From Pedobacter sp. SYSU D00535 (GTDB taxonomy: Bacteria; Bacteroidota; Bacteroidia; Sphingobacteriales; Sphingobacteriaceae), in assembly GCF_017355855.1 (NCBI RefSeq), contig NZ_JAFEWD010000001.1:310001-374000 (forward strand): a stretch of 64,000 bases of DNA, written 5' to 3'. The notes under the pieces are model-generated. The model was not told the DNA's origin. It saw only the letters and a list, made by a program, of their open reading frames with translations, and did no database searches. Both the position numbers and the translations under genes were made by a program. Positions 1-7,548 of the stretch are shown piece by piece. Every line of letters starts with the position of its first letter. Within the stretch, counting starts at the first letter, position 1.

Positions 1-2
1 TA

Positions 3-197
3 TATTTCGCAAGCTCCAATTATGCGTCCCGGTTCCCTGAATCTGCCAGCGCTATTATTGCACCTGACGGGACCTGTGTTGTAAATGAAAGCTATGGTAG
101 AGCAGGAGTAATTATTGCCGATATTAATCCCGACCTTGCCACCGGCCTTCTGGCCAGCAGGTTCAAAAGTTCCCTTTACACCCCTGATATACAATAG
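3..197 (+). CDS. Carbon-nitrogen hydrolase, C-terminal fragment
   Basis: This is the 3' end of a gene that begins before the window. The frame opening at base 3 encodes 64 residues and stops at 195-197. The fragment contains SAIIAPDG followed by a Gly-Arg-Ala-Gly turn and VIIADINPDLATG. That matches the end of nitrilase-superfamily (CN hydrolase) domains, where a final beta strand giving 'G.....D..' closes the alpha-beta-beta-alpha sandwich. The catalytic Glu-Lys-Cys triad would lie upstream, so the substrate cannot be told. The next gene is convergent and ends 5 bp downstream. The family call rests on a short segment only. Confidence 0.6.
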   Translation, partial: YFASSNYASRFPESASAIIAPDGTCVVNESYGRAGVIIADINPDLATGLLASRFKSSLYTPDIQ

Positions 198-202
198 AAA
201 AA

Positions 203-970
203 CTATTGATAGATGAAGGTATAATTGCTCGCGCTGTTTGAGCTAGTCTCCGCACAGCTGACCGGAAATCCCAGGCTATTGTAACTGTATGATCGGCTAA
301 TCTCCTGGTCGTTGGTACTACCCAACATATCCCGGGTCTCTGATAAAATCTCATTTTCCGAGAAGAGGATGGAAGAGATGCCGTCCGGATCGAGAATGTA
401 TTTGATCGGCTTACTGCTCAGTGCCGACCTCTTTTCGCCGTAGACGTAACTTATAAAAGTAGGCACCGGTGAAAGATGAACGTGATTTTCAATCTTCTTG
501 ACATTATTACCCTCATAATTTATAGTGGAACTGATCTGAGTCATCCCAAAATATTTCTTAACGATTCGCGTAACTCGTTGGTTCTCCACCGTGTATACCA
601 GATCGAAAAAGAAATCAAATTCTCCGTTTGTAAACTGCTCTACTTTACCCGTCGAAGGCAGGTTGTTCTCATACCTGATGGTATAAACCTTCCGAACGCC
701 TTCCTTCAATTCCTCCAGTTTCTCAATATTACCCTGCAAATCATAGCTTAGCCAAATACCTTCGGTATCACCTGCATTAGCTACTGATTCTAAACGGCCT
801 TCGATGTCGTAACTAACTGTAAATCTATTGACAATGCCATTGCTCGTCCTGCTGATGCTTTTGAGTAGAGGAGCTGAATTAAGAGCTGCTTCAGTCTTGT
901 CCTTCTTACATCCTGCTAGGATAATCAGGATAGCTGATAAAAGGGTGGCGAGGGAATTAAATGTCTTCAT
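203..970 (-). CDS. Lipoprotein with YD-repeat-like strands, function unknown
   Basis: A 255-residue protein from the ATG at 970. An in-frame start at 1039 exists, but only the 970 start places a signal peptide at the N-terminus (MKTFNSLATLLSAILIILAGC). The lipobox LAGC is followed by KKDK, so the mature protein should be a lipidated envelope protein. The body has repeated short strands such as 'YDIEGRLESV' and 'YDLQGNIEKLEE' and later 'YSYNSLGFPVS', which recall the YD/RHS-type beta repeats of many Bacteroidota lipoproteins. No catalytic motif is visible. It lies downstream of the GH28 gene on the same strand, but the terminator at 1043-1070 separates them, so it probably has its own promoter. 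Confidence 0.7.
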   Translation of the reverse strand: MKTFNSLATLLSAILIILAGCKKDKTEAALNSAPLLKSISRTSNGIVNRFTVSYDIEGRLESVANAGDTEGIWLSYDLQGNIEKLEELKEGVRKVYTIRYENNLPSTGKVEQFTNGEFDFFFDLVYTVENQRVTRIVKKYFGMTQISSTINYEGNNVKKIENHVHLSPVPTFISYVYGEKRSALSSKPIKYILDPDGISSILFSENEILSETRDMLGSTNDQEISRSYSYNSLGFPVSCAETSSNSASNYTFIYQ

Positions 971-1042
971 GCGTGCGTTTTCATGGGAGACGATAGTCAG
1001 TCCTAGTTTGTGACAGTTCGAAGCTGCTGGGTCACGCACAAA

Positions 1043-1070
1043 AAAGCCTCCGCTTGTTAACGGAGGCTTT
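1043..1070 (-). terminator. Rho-independent terminator of the GH28 gene
   Basis: A perfect 10-bp inverted repeat: AAAGCCTCCG at 1043-1052 and CGGAGGCTTT at 1061-1070, with an 8-nt loop. Read on the minus strand the stem is followed by a T run (the A5 at 1041-1045). It sits 10 bp after the GH28 stop codon. Confidence 0.85.
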
Positions 1071-1079
1071 CAAAATAAT

Positions 1080-2408
1080 TTATTTGGAGCTGGACAAGTT
1101 GTTAGCAGGGGGGACAGGTAAAGCCTTTCCATTGACTTTGACGTTTTTAAAACGCAAGCCTTGGACATTGCCCAGCTGAAAATCCGTCGTCTTTAGTTCA
1201 ACATCAACATCTTTCACCAGAATATCCCTGATCTCAGCTTGCGGATGTCCGGTGATCACTCCCATAGATGCGCCTTTTCCCCGCACGTTACTAATGGAGA
1301 TATTACGAACCAGGGCTTTAGGTGCGGGCTGACCCTTCAAATCAAAATACTGTGTCCAGGGAGACACCTTAAAAACATCTCCGCCGTTTTCCATCGTAAT
1401 ATTACTCATCTCGATGTTCTCATATTGCTGAGGGGTGTCGGGACGAAGCTTTAAACGCAACACCGTAGGGCCGCGGGTAATGCAATTCTTCACTTTAACA
1501 TCCCGCACCAGCGTAGCCTCACTGCCAAAGGTCACAATACCACCACCGGCTTCAAACAGGCAGTCGCTGATCAGTATCCGTTCTACCGCTGGACTGTCTT
1601 TATCCTGCATAGCAAAAGGACCTTTCGAACCTTTTAGTGCGATACAATCATCCCCAACAGAGAAAGAACAGCCTTTGATAACAATATCCTGGGAGCTGTC
1701 TACGTCGATCCCGTCCGAGCTTGGTCCCCGATTAGGCGTTTTTCCTGAAGGAGCTTCAAAACGGCAGTTTTCGACGGTGACTTTCTGACAACGGTACAGG
1801 TGCAGATTCCAAAAACCAGAATTCAGGAAGGTAATACCACTAATCTTTACATCCTTTGAGTTTTGTATGAAAGTAAGACGGGGACGTTCTACATCCAGAT
1901 TCTTGGTCCCCTTTACGGCTTCCCGTGTTTCATAAAAGAGCTTATAGAAAGGATGACCGCTGCCATCAAGTGTACCCGAGCCGCTGATTCGAAGGTGATC
2001 TACCTTATCTCCATTGATCAGGGCAGTTCTCCAGGGCTCAAAATGCCCTTCAATCCGGGTATTTACCTTCGGGTAGTCGTTGATATTTGTCGAGCCTTTC
2101 AGCACGCCGCCTTGTTGAATTTCCAAATTCACCCCCGGCTTAAGAAACAGCGCTCCGCTTAAAAAAGTCCCTTTGGGTATCACTACTGTACCACCTCCCT
2201 CGCTGGCACAGCGGTCAATTACGCCTTGAATCGTCTGGGTATTTAACACTTGTCCATTCCCTACAGCGCCTGCTTCTTCTATGTTATAGTGCTTTGCGGA
2301 CTTGGTCACTTGCTTTTCGGTTCTAGTTATACCAGCGCCTTGCTTAGCGGAGGCAGATGTCAGCAAAAGGGCGAAGATTGCGGGCAGGACAAAGAGTCGA
2401 CGTTTCAT
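1080..2408 (-). CDS. Secreted glycoside hydrolase family 28 (polygalacturonase/rhamnogalacturonase type)
   Basis: A 442-residue protein with a signal peptide (MKRRLFVLPAIFALLLTSASA). I chose the ATG at 2408 because it places the basic residues first; 2423 is also possible. The right-handed beta-helix signature starts with YNIEEAGAVGNG and the GGGTVVIPKG strand. GH28 motifs are SSDGIDVD near residue 230, VGDDC near 251 (the paired catalytic Asp) and RLKLR near 318 in place of RIK. The usual GHG motif reads AGGG, so its His is missing, as I recall for rhamnogalacturonan-acting members. The likely role is hydrolysis of galacturonic acid linkages in pectin outside the inner membrane. The pectate lyase at 2922 is divergent, which supports a pectin role. 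Confidence 0.88.
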   Translation of the reverse strand: MKRRLFVLPAIFALLLTSASAKQGAGITRTEKQVTKSAKHYNIEEAGAVGNGQVLNTQTIQGVIDRCASEGGGTVVIPKGTFLSGALFLKPGVNLEIQQGGVLKGSTNINDYPKVNTRIEGHFEPWRTALINGDKVDHLRISGSGTLDGSGHPFYKLFYETREAVKGTKNLDVERPRLTFIQNSKDVKISGITFLNSGFWNLHLYRCQKVTVENCRFEAPSGKTPNRGPSSDGIDVDSSQDIVIKGCSFSVGDDCIALKGSKGPFAMQDKDSPAVERILISDCLFEAGGGIVTFGSEATLVRDVKVKNCITRGPTVLRLKLRPDTPQQYENIEMSNITMENGGDVFKVSPWTQYFDLKGQPAPKALVRNISISNVRGKGASMGVITGHPQAEIRDILVKDVDVELKTTDFQLGNVQGLRFKNVKVNGKALPVPPANNLSSSK

Positions 2409-2606
2409 ATTCGGGTTTATCATTTTTGGTTCTAGCTACAAATATGCAGTTCCGGGAATAACGACAGGTATCTCTACCAAAAACAATCTGTAACAATCTT
2501 ATAGCAGTCGCGACGCCACCAATTAAATAGAAAGAGAAAGGTGGCAGGAAGATTGTAATAGTAGGAGATACGATACTTGTTATCTGTTTACTCAAACTAA
2601 AATACT

Positions 2607-2774
2607 ATGGCTGAACTCAATATTGAAAGGAAGAAATCCAGATGGCCGTTGCTGGTCCTGGCTGTTGTAATCCTGGGCTTGCTAATCCTTTTTCTGCTGA
2701 ATAATAACAGTGAAAATAACGAAGGACAGAGTTTAAAAGATGCTGAAATTGAAGCAATAGATTCAGACCGATGA
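2607..2774 (+). CDS. Small single-pass membrane protein (55 aa)
   Basis: The ATG at 2607 opens a 55-codon frame ending with TGA at 2772-2774. The product has a basic N-terminus (NIERKKSRW), one hydrophobic helix (PLLVLAVVILGLLILFLL) and an acidic Asn/Glu/Asp-rich tail (NNNSENNEGQ, then DAEIEAIDSD). This is a normal topology for a small inner-membrane protein with the tail outside. It lies between the divergent GH28 and PL10 genes. I do not recognise a family, and nothing ties it to pectin use except position. Confidence 0.6.
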   Translation: MAELNIERKKSRWPLLVLAVVILGLLILFLLNNNSENNEGQSLKDAEIEAIDSDR

Positions 2775-2921
2775 CCAGGCATGTTAAGCATCAATAATTA
2801 TAGCATTCCTGATTTCCTATAGTTTATCACTGCAGCAAATGTTTTTCGGAACAAAAAAAAGCAGGAGCCAGTATACAGGTTTTTGTTAAAAAACGTTGTG
2901 ATGGAGGAAATCCCTGTTCTG

Positions 2922-3950
2922 ATGAAAAAACTTTTCGGTTTTAGCTGCCTATTTCTGGCACTCTCTTTTGGTGTTGTTGCCCAAACAAATGTTGACCCCA
3001 TTGCTGAAAATATGTTGATCTATCAGCGCAGCTACGGTGGCTGGCCAAAGGCGATTGGTGGAAAAAAAGTGAGTTACGAAAAAGCGCCTTCAGAAGCTGA
3101 GAAGGGGAAGATAAGGGCCGGTGTTAATTCTGAAGACGGCACCTTCGACAATAAGGCTACCACCCGTGAAATAGAATATCTGGTTAAAGCATTTAAGAAG
3201 ACCGGTAACCAGAACTACCTGCAAGCAGCAGAAAAAGGGATTGATTACCTTCTGAAGGCTCAATATCCCAATGGTGGCTGGCCTCAGTATTATCCGGCGA
3301 AAAGTCTTTACCGTGGGCAGGTGACCTTTAATGATAACGCGATGGTCAATGTGCTGAACATCTTGCAGGATATCGCTCTGAAAGAAAATGATTTTGAAGC
3401 AGTAAATGCGAAATATATCCCTCTGGCTAAAGCGGCAGTAGAGAAAGGCGTTTCCTGTATATTGAAAACCCAGGTTAAGGTTGATGGAAAGCTAACAGCC
3501 TGGGCAGCGCAGTACGATGAAAAAAGTCTGGAGCCAGCCAAGGCCCGCGCATTTGAGCCCGCGTCCTTAAGTAGCGCCGAATCGGTGGGAATTGTACTCT
3601 TTTTAATGCGGTTGTCTGATCCATCCCCGGAAGTAAAGACGGCTATCAATGCAGCAATGAGCTGGTTTGAAAAAGTAAAAATTGAAGGGTACACTACAAA
3701 AGACGTGCAGGATGCGACGCAACCCACAGGAAAAGATCGATTGGTGGTAACAGATCCCGGAGCAAAAGTGTGGGCCCGTTTTTATGATATTAACAGTTTC
3801 AAACCTATTTTCATTGGTCGCGACGCGGTTATTCGTTACACGCTAGCGGAAATCGATAATGAGCGCCGGGTAGGGTACGCGTGGTACGGAGTGTGGCCGC
3901 AGAAACTTTTCGAAAAAAACTACCTAAAATGGAAGAAGCTCCACGGCTAG
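2922..3950 (+). CDS. Secreted pectate lyase, polysaccharide lyase family 10
   Basis: A 342-residue protein from the ATG at 2922. An upstream in-frame start at 2883 would add 13 residues before the signal peptide MKKLFGFSCLFLALSFGVVAQ and is less likely. The mature part is a short toroid typical of PL10: YQRSYGGWPKAIGGKK near residue 34, then KAQYPNGGWPQYYP near 112, YRGQVTFNDNAM near 130 and the C-terminal IGRDAVIRYTLAEIDNERR with GYAWYGVWP. These are conserved PL10 motifs. The enzyme should cleave polygalacturonate by beta-elimination, acting in the periplasm or at the surface. It is the natural partner of the divergent GH28 enzyme. No SusC/SusD pair is in the window, so this is not a full polysaccharide utilisation locus as seen here. 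Confidence 0.9.
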   Translation: MKKLFGFSCLFLALSFGVVAQTNVDPIAENMLIYQRSYGGWPKAIGGKKVSYEKAPSEAEKGKIRAGVNSEDGTFDNKATTREIEYLVKAFKKTGNQNYLQAAEKGIDYLLKAQYPNGGWPQYYPAKSLYRGQVTFNDNAMVNVLNILQDIALKENDFEAVNAKYIPLAKAAVEKGVSCILKTQVKVDGKLTAWAAQYDEKSLEPAKARAFEPASLSSAESVGIVLFLMRLSDPSPEVKTAINAAMSWFEKVKIEGYTTKDVQDATQPTGKDRLVVTDPGAKVWARFYDINSFKPIFIGRDAVIRYTLAEIDNERRVGYAWYGVWPQKLFEKNYLKWKKLHG

Positions 3951-4054
3951 GATGAGCATAATTATTCAGGTCGGCCAGGCGCGTTCAATTAGTTTCGCCT
4001 TTTAGGGATCTTGGCACCTTCTTTGGTTTAATGTCTTAAACTATAAGAAAAAAT

Positions 4055-4318
4055 ATGGGTTTACTTAGATTATTAGTTACGGGTGCGGCGGTAGCTGCAG
4101 CTGTAAATTATATTACGAAAAAGCGTCCTGACGGAACTTCTATAGCAGATGATTTAAAAGCGAGAGCACCTGAATGGAAGGAGAAAGCCAGGCCCTATGT
4201 CGATAAACTCAAAAGCCAGTTTTCCGGCATGACCCAGGATCAGAATGCAAATAAAGGACCTTATCCTGAAAAGTTCAATAACTTTTCACCAGACCCTGAT
4301 CCAACTTACAGCTCCTAG
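4055..4318 (+). CDS. Small YtxH-like membrane-anchored protein
   Basis: An 87-residue protein with an N-terminal hydrophobic stretch (LLRLLVTGAAVAAAVNYI), then KKRPDGTSIADDLKARAPEWKEKARPYV and a Pro/Asp-rich tail. The short anchor with an amphipathic Lys/Glu helix behind it resembles small YtxH-type or general-stress proteins in Bacteroidota, but the match is only by eye. It has no apparent operon partner. The role is unknown. Confidence 0.6.
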   Translation: MGLLRLLVTGAAVAAAVNYITKKRPDGTSIADDLKARAPEWKEKARPYVDKLKSQFSGMTQDQNANKGPYPEKFNNFSPDPDPTYSS

Positions 4319-4335
4319 GGCTTTGTAGGGGCCCG

Positions 4336-4479
4336 TCAGTGCCCCGGCTTAACGCTCGGATGTTTACCCGTCGTCATAAATAAGAAGCTGGCGAAGTCTC
4401 TTACTCGTTTACCTAACAAGCAAACGGCATAAAGAAAATAGAGAATAAACAGGGAGGCGACTGTGCTAATCTTTTTCAT
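4336..4479 (-). CDS. Possible 47-aa hydrophobic small protein
   Basis: The ATG at 4479 opens a 47-codon frame ending with TGA (4336-4338). The product begins MKKISTVASLFILYFLYAVCLLGKR, with a basic start and a hydrophobic helix, and then RVRDFASFLFMTTGKHP. This is plausible for a small membrane protein in an otherwise empty 307-bp gap (4319-4625). There is no homology evidence, and an ORF of this length can arise by chance. Confidence 0.35.
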   Translation of the reverse strand: MKKISTVASLFILYFLYAVCLLGKRVRDFASFLFMTTGKHPSVKPGH

Positions 4480-4573
4480 ATTCCTGATTTAATTGATAGC
4501 CAAGCTAGATCAATCAGGCAAAGATTCAGCTGATACAGGTCATGAATAAGAAAGACTCTCGTCACGCTTAATG

Positions 4574-4613
4574 AAGTCCGACAGCGCTCTAAACGCCGCC
4601 GGACTTTGTTTTT
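4574..4613 (+). terminator. Terminator-like hairpin in the 4319-4625 gap
   Basis: AAGTCCG (4574-4580) pairs with CGGACTT (4600-4606), and a T-rich tail (TTGTTTTT) follows on the plus strand. The 19-nt loop has weak internal GCG/CGC pairing. It would stop plus-strand transcripts such as that of the gene at 4055, and it faces the end of the convergent EamA gene. Confidence 0.5.
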
Positions 4614-4625
4614 AGGTTCAGCAGG

Positions 4626-5540
4626 TCATTTATCGCGTTTAACGCTTAACAATAATACTCCGATCACCACCAGCACTGTACCTGCAATTTGTTCAGGAAA
4701 GATTTCTTCGTTCAGAAAATAATAAGCCTGGACAATGGTAGACACCGGCCCGATACTGGAAATGATGGCTACGTTATTAGAGCCTATCTTTTTGATAGCA
4801 GCAGACAACATAAAGGTCGGTATCACGGTGGCAATAATAGCTAGTGCAAATCCGTACCACCACAAATCCCTGCTTTGGTGCAACACCTCAAACTCTCCCC
4901 GCATCAAGAAGTGAATAAAAATGCCTGCGGTTGCCGATAGCATGGCATAGGCAGTGAATTTAGCAGGACCTATCTGATTTATAATGCGGCCACTACCTAC
5001 AATATAAATGGAGTAGGTGATGGCACAAAGAAAGATCAAAAAGCTGCCCCATAGAAAGTTAGGGTTTGAGGTGTCAACTTTTAGTTCACCGAAATAAGCG
5101 AGCCCTATACCTGTGTAGGTCAATAACAATGCAACCTGCTGATTCCGGTTAATCTTCTGTTTAAAGACGAGAGCATTGATAAGAACTACAAAGGTGGGAT
5201 AAAGAAAAAGGATGAGCCGCTCAAGACCGGCAGAAATATATTGGAGCCCTATGAAGTCGAACAAGCTGCTCAAATAATAGCCGAAGAGCCCCAGCAGAAT
5301 CAGGTAAAACCACTGTTTTCCGGACATCCGTACGTTACCTTCTTTATTACTAATCATAAATGCAGCAATAAGGTAAAAAGGAAGAGAAAACACCATTCGG
5401 AGGGTAAGTAAAGAAAGTGCATCGACTTTAAGCTGCGCAAACGCCAGCTTCACCATGATCGCCTTGGTTGAAAACAAAATTGCCCCAACAAAAGCAATGG
5501 CAAATCCAATAAGCGTTAATCCCTGTTTATGTTTTTCCAT
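4626..5540 (-). CDS. EamA/DMT-family transporter
   Basis: A 304-residue, very hydrophobic protein with about ten predicted membrane helices in two five-helix repeats, the normal EamA architecture and length. Signature stretches include FVGAILFSTKAIMVKLAF in helix 1, LERLILFLYPTFVVLINALVF near the end of repeat 1 and IISSIGPVSTIVQAYYFLNEEI near the end. This superfamily exports small metabolites or amino acids across the inner membrane. The substrate cannot be told from sequence. It is a single gene with a promoter-like element at 5591-5598. Confidence 0.88.
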   Translation of the reverse strand: MEKHKQGLTLIGFAIAFVGAILFSTKAIMVKLAFAQLKVDALSLLTLRMVFSLPFYLIAAFMISNKEGNVRMSGKQWFYLILLGLFGYYLSSLFDFIGLQYISAGLERLILFLYPTFVVLINALVFKQKINRNQQVALLLTYTGIGLAYFGELKVDTSNPNFLWGSFLIFLCAITYSIYIVGSGRIINQIGPAKFTAYAMLSATAGIFIHFLMRGEFEVLHQSRDLWWYGFALAIIATVIPTFMLSAAIKKIGSNNVAIISSIGPVSTIVQAYYFLNEEIFPEQIAGTVLVVIGVLLLSVKRDK

Positions 5541-5590
5541 TAAATCTTTGTCTGTTGATTCGATCTTCCGGGAGGAAAGTCAGGATGCTG

Positions 5591-5598
5591 CAAATGTA
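5591..5598 (-). promoter_or_regulatory. Candidate -7 promoter element for the EamA gene
   Basis: CAAATGTA on the plus strand reads TACATTTG on the minus strand, a full match to the Bacteroidota -7 consensus TAnnTTTG, 50 bp upstream of the EamA start. No clear TTTG box at the right spacing. Confidence 0.45.
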
Positions 5599-5678
5599 GT
5601 AATATTGGCAGCTTTCGACGGATAGCATTCCCGAGAAAAGGTAAGTATCAAATTTTTATCTTTAGGCGTTTGATAAAA

Positions 5679-6674
5679 ATGGATAGAATTAAACAGGTTT
5701 TAGGGTTGATGTTGGGGCTTTTTATAGCCTTTGGGGCGACTGCGCAAGACGGCAACCATCTGGCAGAAGCGAATACCTTATATGATTCCCGCAATTACCT
5801 GGCGGCGATTGAAAAATACAGAGCCGCCTTAGCGCTGGATACAGGAAATGTAGGAGCGAGGTACAAACTGGCCTTCTCGCTGCATACGGTTGGCAAAAGC
5901 AAAGAAGCAATCAGCGAATTCGAACAGGTAGTAAAGCAAGAGCGTACCCCTCAGCATTTACTTAGTAGCTCCTATAGTTTACTGGGCGGTTTATACGATA
6001 AGACAGGTGCGGCAGCCAAAGCAATAGAAAGTTACCAAAAAGCACTCGCCCTTGATCCAAACAATCACTTATTGAGTTATGGCTTAGGGCTGGCTTACTT
6101 TCGCAGTCACCAATATTCGAAAGCGGAGCAGGCAGCCATTAAGTCGTTGCAGTTAAGTCCCGGGCATGCTGCTTCTATGCGGCTGTATGCGCTGGTAACC
6201 TTTCATCAAAACAAACGGGCGCCGGCCTTACTCGCCCTTTGTAATTTTCTTTGGCTAGAACCGAAAGGCGCCTTTGCGGCCGAATCATGGAATAACATGC
6301 AAAGCATTTTGAAGGGAGGGGTTTTAAAAGGTGCTTCGGGAGTGAAGGGAGATTCGGAAACGGTTGCGTTGAATCAAGCACTGAATAACGCAGCGTCTAC
6401 CGCAGGGAATCAGGCTGCCAGAACAAAATTAGTCCAGGAGCAATTGCGGGGAATTTTCAGGGCAGTTACTGAAGTTGCTGAAAAACGAAATGCGGACCCT
6501 TTCTTTTTGTCGAAAGCGAAGACTTTTGGAGCGCTAAGCAAGACCGACCATTTCCCAACTTTTGTTAATTATATCATTCAGCATAGCGATAAAACTGCAG
6601 CAGCCTGGGTAGCCTCCCATCCTCAGCAAGTCGTACAGATGAATGCATGGATAAAGGAACGACTGGGGCAATAA
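5679..6674 (+). CDS. Secreted tetratricopeptide-repeat protein
   Basis: A 331-residue protein. A TTG at 5670 is in frame, but the ATG at 5679 gives a normal signal peptide (MDRIKQVLGLMLGLFIAFGATAQ). TPR units follow, with canonical residues such as 'A..LYDSRNYLAAIEKYRAALALD', 'GGLYDKTGAAAKAIESYQKALALDP' and 'GLAYFRSHQYSKAEQAAIKSLQLSP'. The C-terminal third (from about residue 205) has no repeats. It should act as a periplasmic or outer-membrane-associated scaffold. The gene stands alone between divergent and same-strand neighbours with no obvious pathway. Confidence 0.82.
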   Translation: MDRIKQVLGLMLGLFIAFGATAQDGNHLAEANTLYDSRNYLAAIEKYRAALALDTGNVGARYKLAFSLHTVGKSKEAISEFEQVVKQERTPQHLLSSSYSLLGGLYDKTGAAAKAIESYQKALALDPNNHLLSYGLGLAYFRSHQYSKAEQAAIKSLQLSPGHAASMRLYALVTFHQNKRAPALLALCNFLWLEPKGAFAAESWNNMQSILKGGVLKGASGVKGDSETVALNQALNNAASTAGNQAARTKLVQEQLRGIFRAVTEVAEKRNADPFFLSKAKTFGALSKTDHFPTFVNYIIQHSDKTAAAWVASHPQQVVQMNAWIKERLGQ

Positions 6675-6749
6675 TGGATCTTCACGTCCTGAACAGCTGT
6701 TTTCTAGCTGGATTCAAAGGGCTTGGCTGATTTTTTGTTTACATCAAGT

Positions 6750-7466
6750 ATGCAGAAGCCATACGCCCTCAGAATAACTTTTTTTCTCGCTATTCTTTGT
6801 TTGATGTCTTGTAAAAAGGGCGATGAATTTATCCATCCAAAAGACAAAGAAGGTAAGATTATCATCCTTGGTTCGTCTACTGCAGCCGGAGCAGGAGCTT
6901 CTCCTTCAGATTCTTCCTGGGTAAGCCTGCTTGGGAAATATCTTCAGAACAAATCGCCGAGAATGACGCTGGTAAACCTGGCTCAGGGCGGCTATACGAG
7001 CTTTCACATAATGCCCAGCGATTTTGTCCCTGCACAGGGAAGGCCCCTGGCTGATCCCGACCGAAATGTAACTAAAGCCATCGCACTTGGAGCCACCCTG
7101 GTAATCATCAATCTTCCCTCTAATGATATAGCCAATGGATATTCTGGAAAAGAATTTGGAGACAATCTTTCACGCGTGGCAGATGCGCTTAGGGAAAGAC
7201 GTATTGCCTACATTATCACCGGAACCCAACCCCGGAATTTGAGTGCCGACAGGCGGCATTTACTCAAGGATCTTAACCAGGATTTTAGCCACAGATTCGG
7301 GCCCCAACTCTTCAGTTACTACCACCTTCTCAACACTGCCGATAATTTAATTCTTCCCCAGTTCTCAGCGGGAGATGGGGTGCATTTAAATAACGCAGGA
7401 CATCGTTTAATCTTTGATCGTTTAATCGCCTTTGAGGCTTTTCAAAAGTTTTTACGAACGCCCTAG
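6750..7466 (+). CDS. SGNH/GDSL-family hydrolase lipoprotein
   Basis: A 238-residue protein from the ATG at 6750 (a TTG at 6723 is in frame but gives a poor signal). The signal peptide ends in LMSC followed by KKGDE, a lipobox. The SGNH blocks are visible: IIILGSSTAAGAG (block I, Ser in GSS), GGYTSF (block II Gly), NLPSNDIANG (block III Asn) and DGVHLNNAGH (block V with the Asp-x-x-His pair). The set is complete, so the protein is probably an active esterase or acylhydrolase anchored in the envelope. The substrate is unknown; carbohydrate O-deacetylation is one possibility. Confidence 0.82.
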   Translation: MQKPYALRITFFLAILCLMSCKKGDEFIHPKDKEGKIIILGSSTAAGAGASPSDSSWVSLLGKYLQNKSPRMTLVNLAQGGYTSFHIMPSDFVPAQGRPLADPDRNVTKAIALGATLVIINLPSNDIANGYSGKEFGDNLSRVADALRERRIAYIITGTQPRNLSADRRHLLKDLNQDFSHRFGPQLFSYYHLLNTADNLILPQFSAGDGVHLNNAGHRLIFDRLIAFEAFQKFLRTP

Positions 7467-7532
7467 TGGCACCCTGCGGTAAAATGACAAAGCAATGTTC
7501 CGCCAGCTCCTTCAGCTTTTTCAGCGAAAGCC

Positions 7533-7540
7533 TACTTTTG
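7533..7540 (+). promoter_or_regulatory. Candidate -7 promoter element for the MFS gene
   Basis: TACTTTTG matches TAnnTTTG exactly. It ends 8 bp before the ATG at 7549, which would give a leaderless or nearly leaderless transcript. It also supports 7549 over the upstream in-frame ATG at 7495. Confidence 0.5.
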
Positions 7541-7548
7541 CGCCCTAT

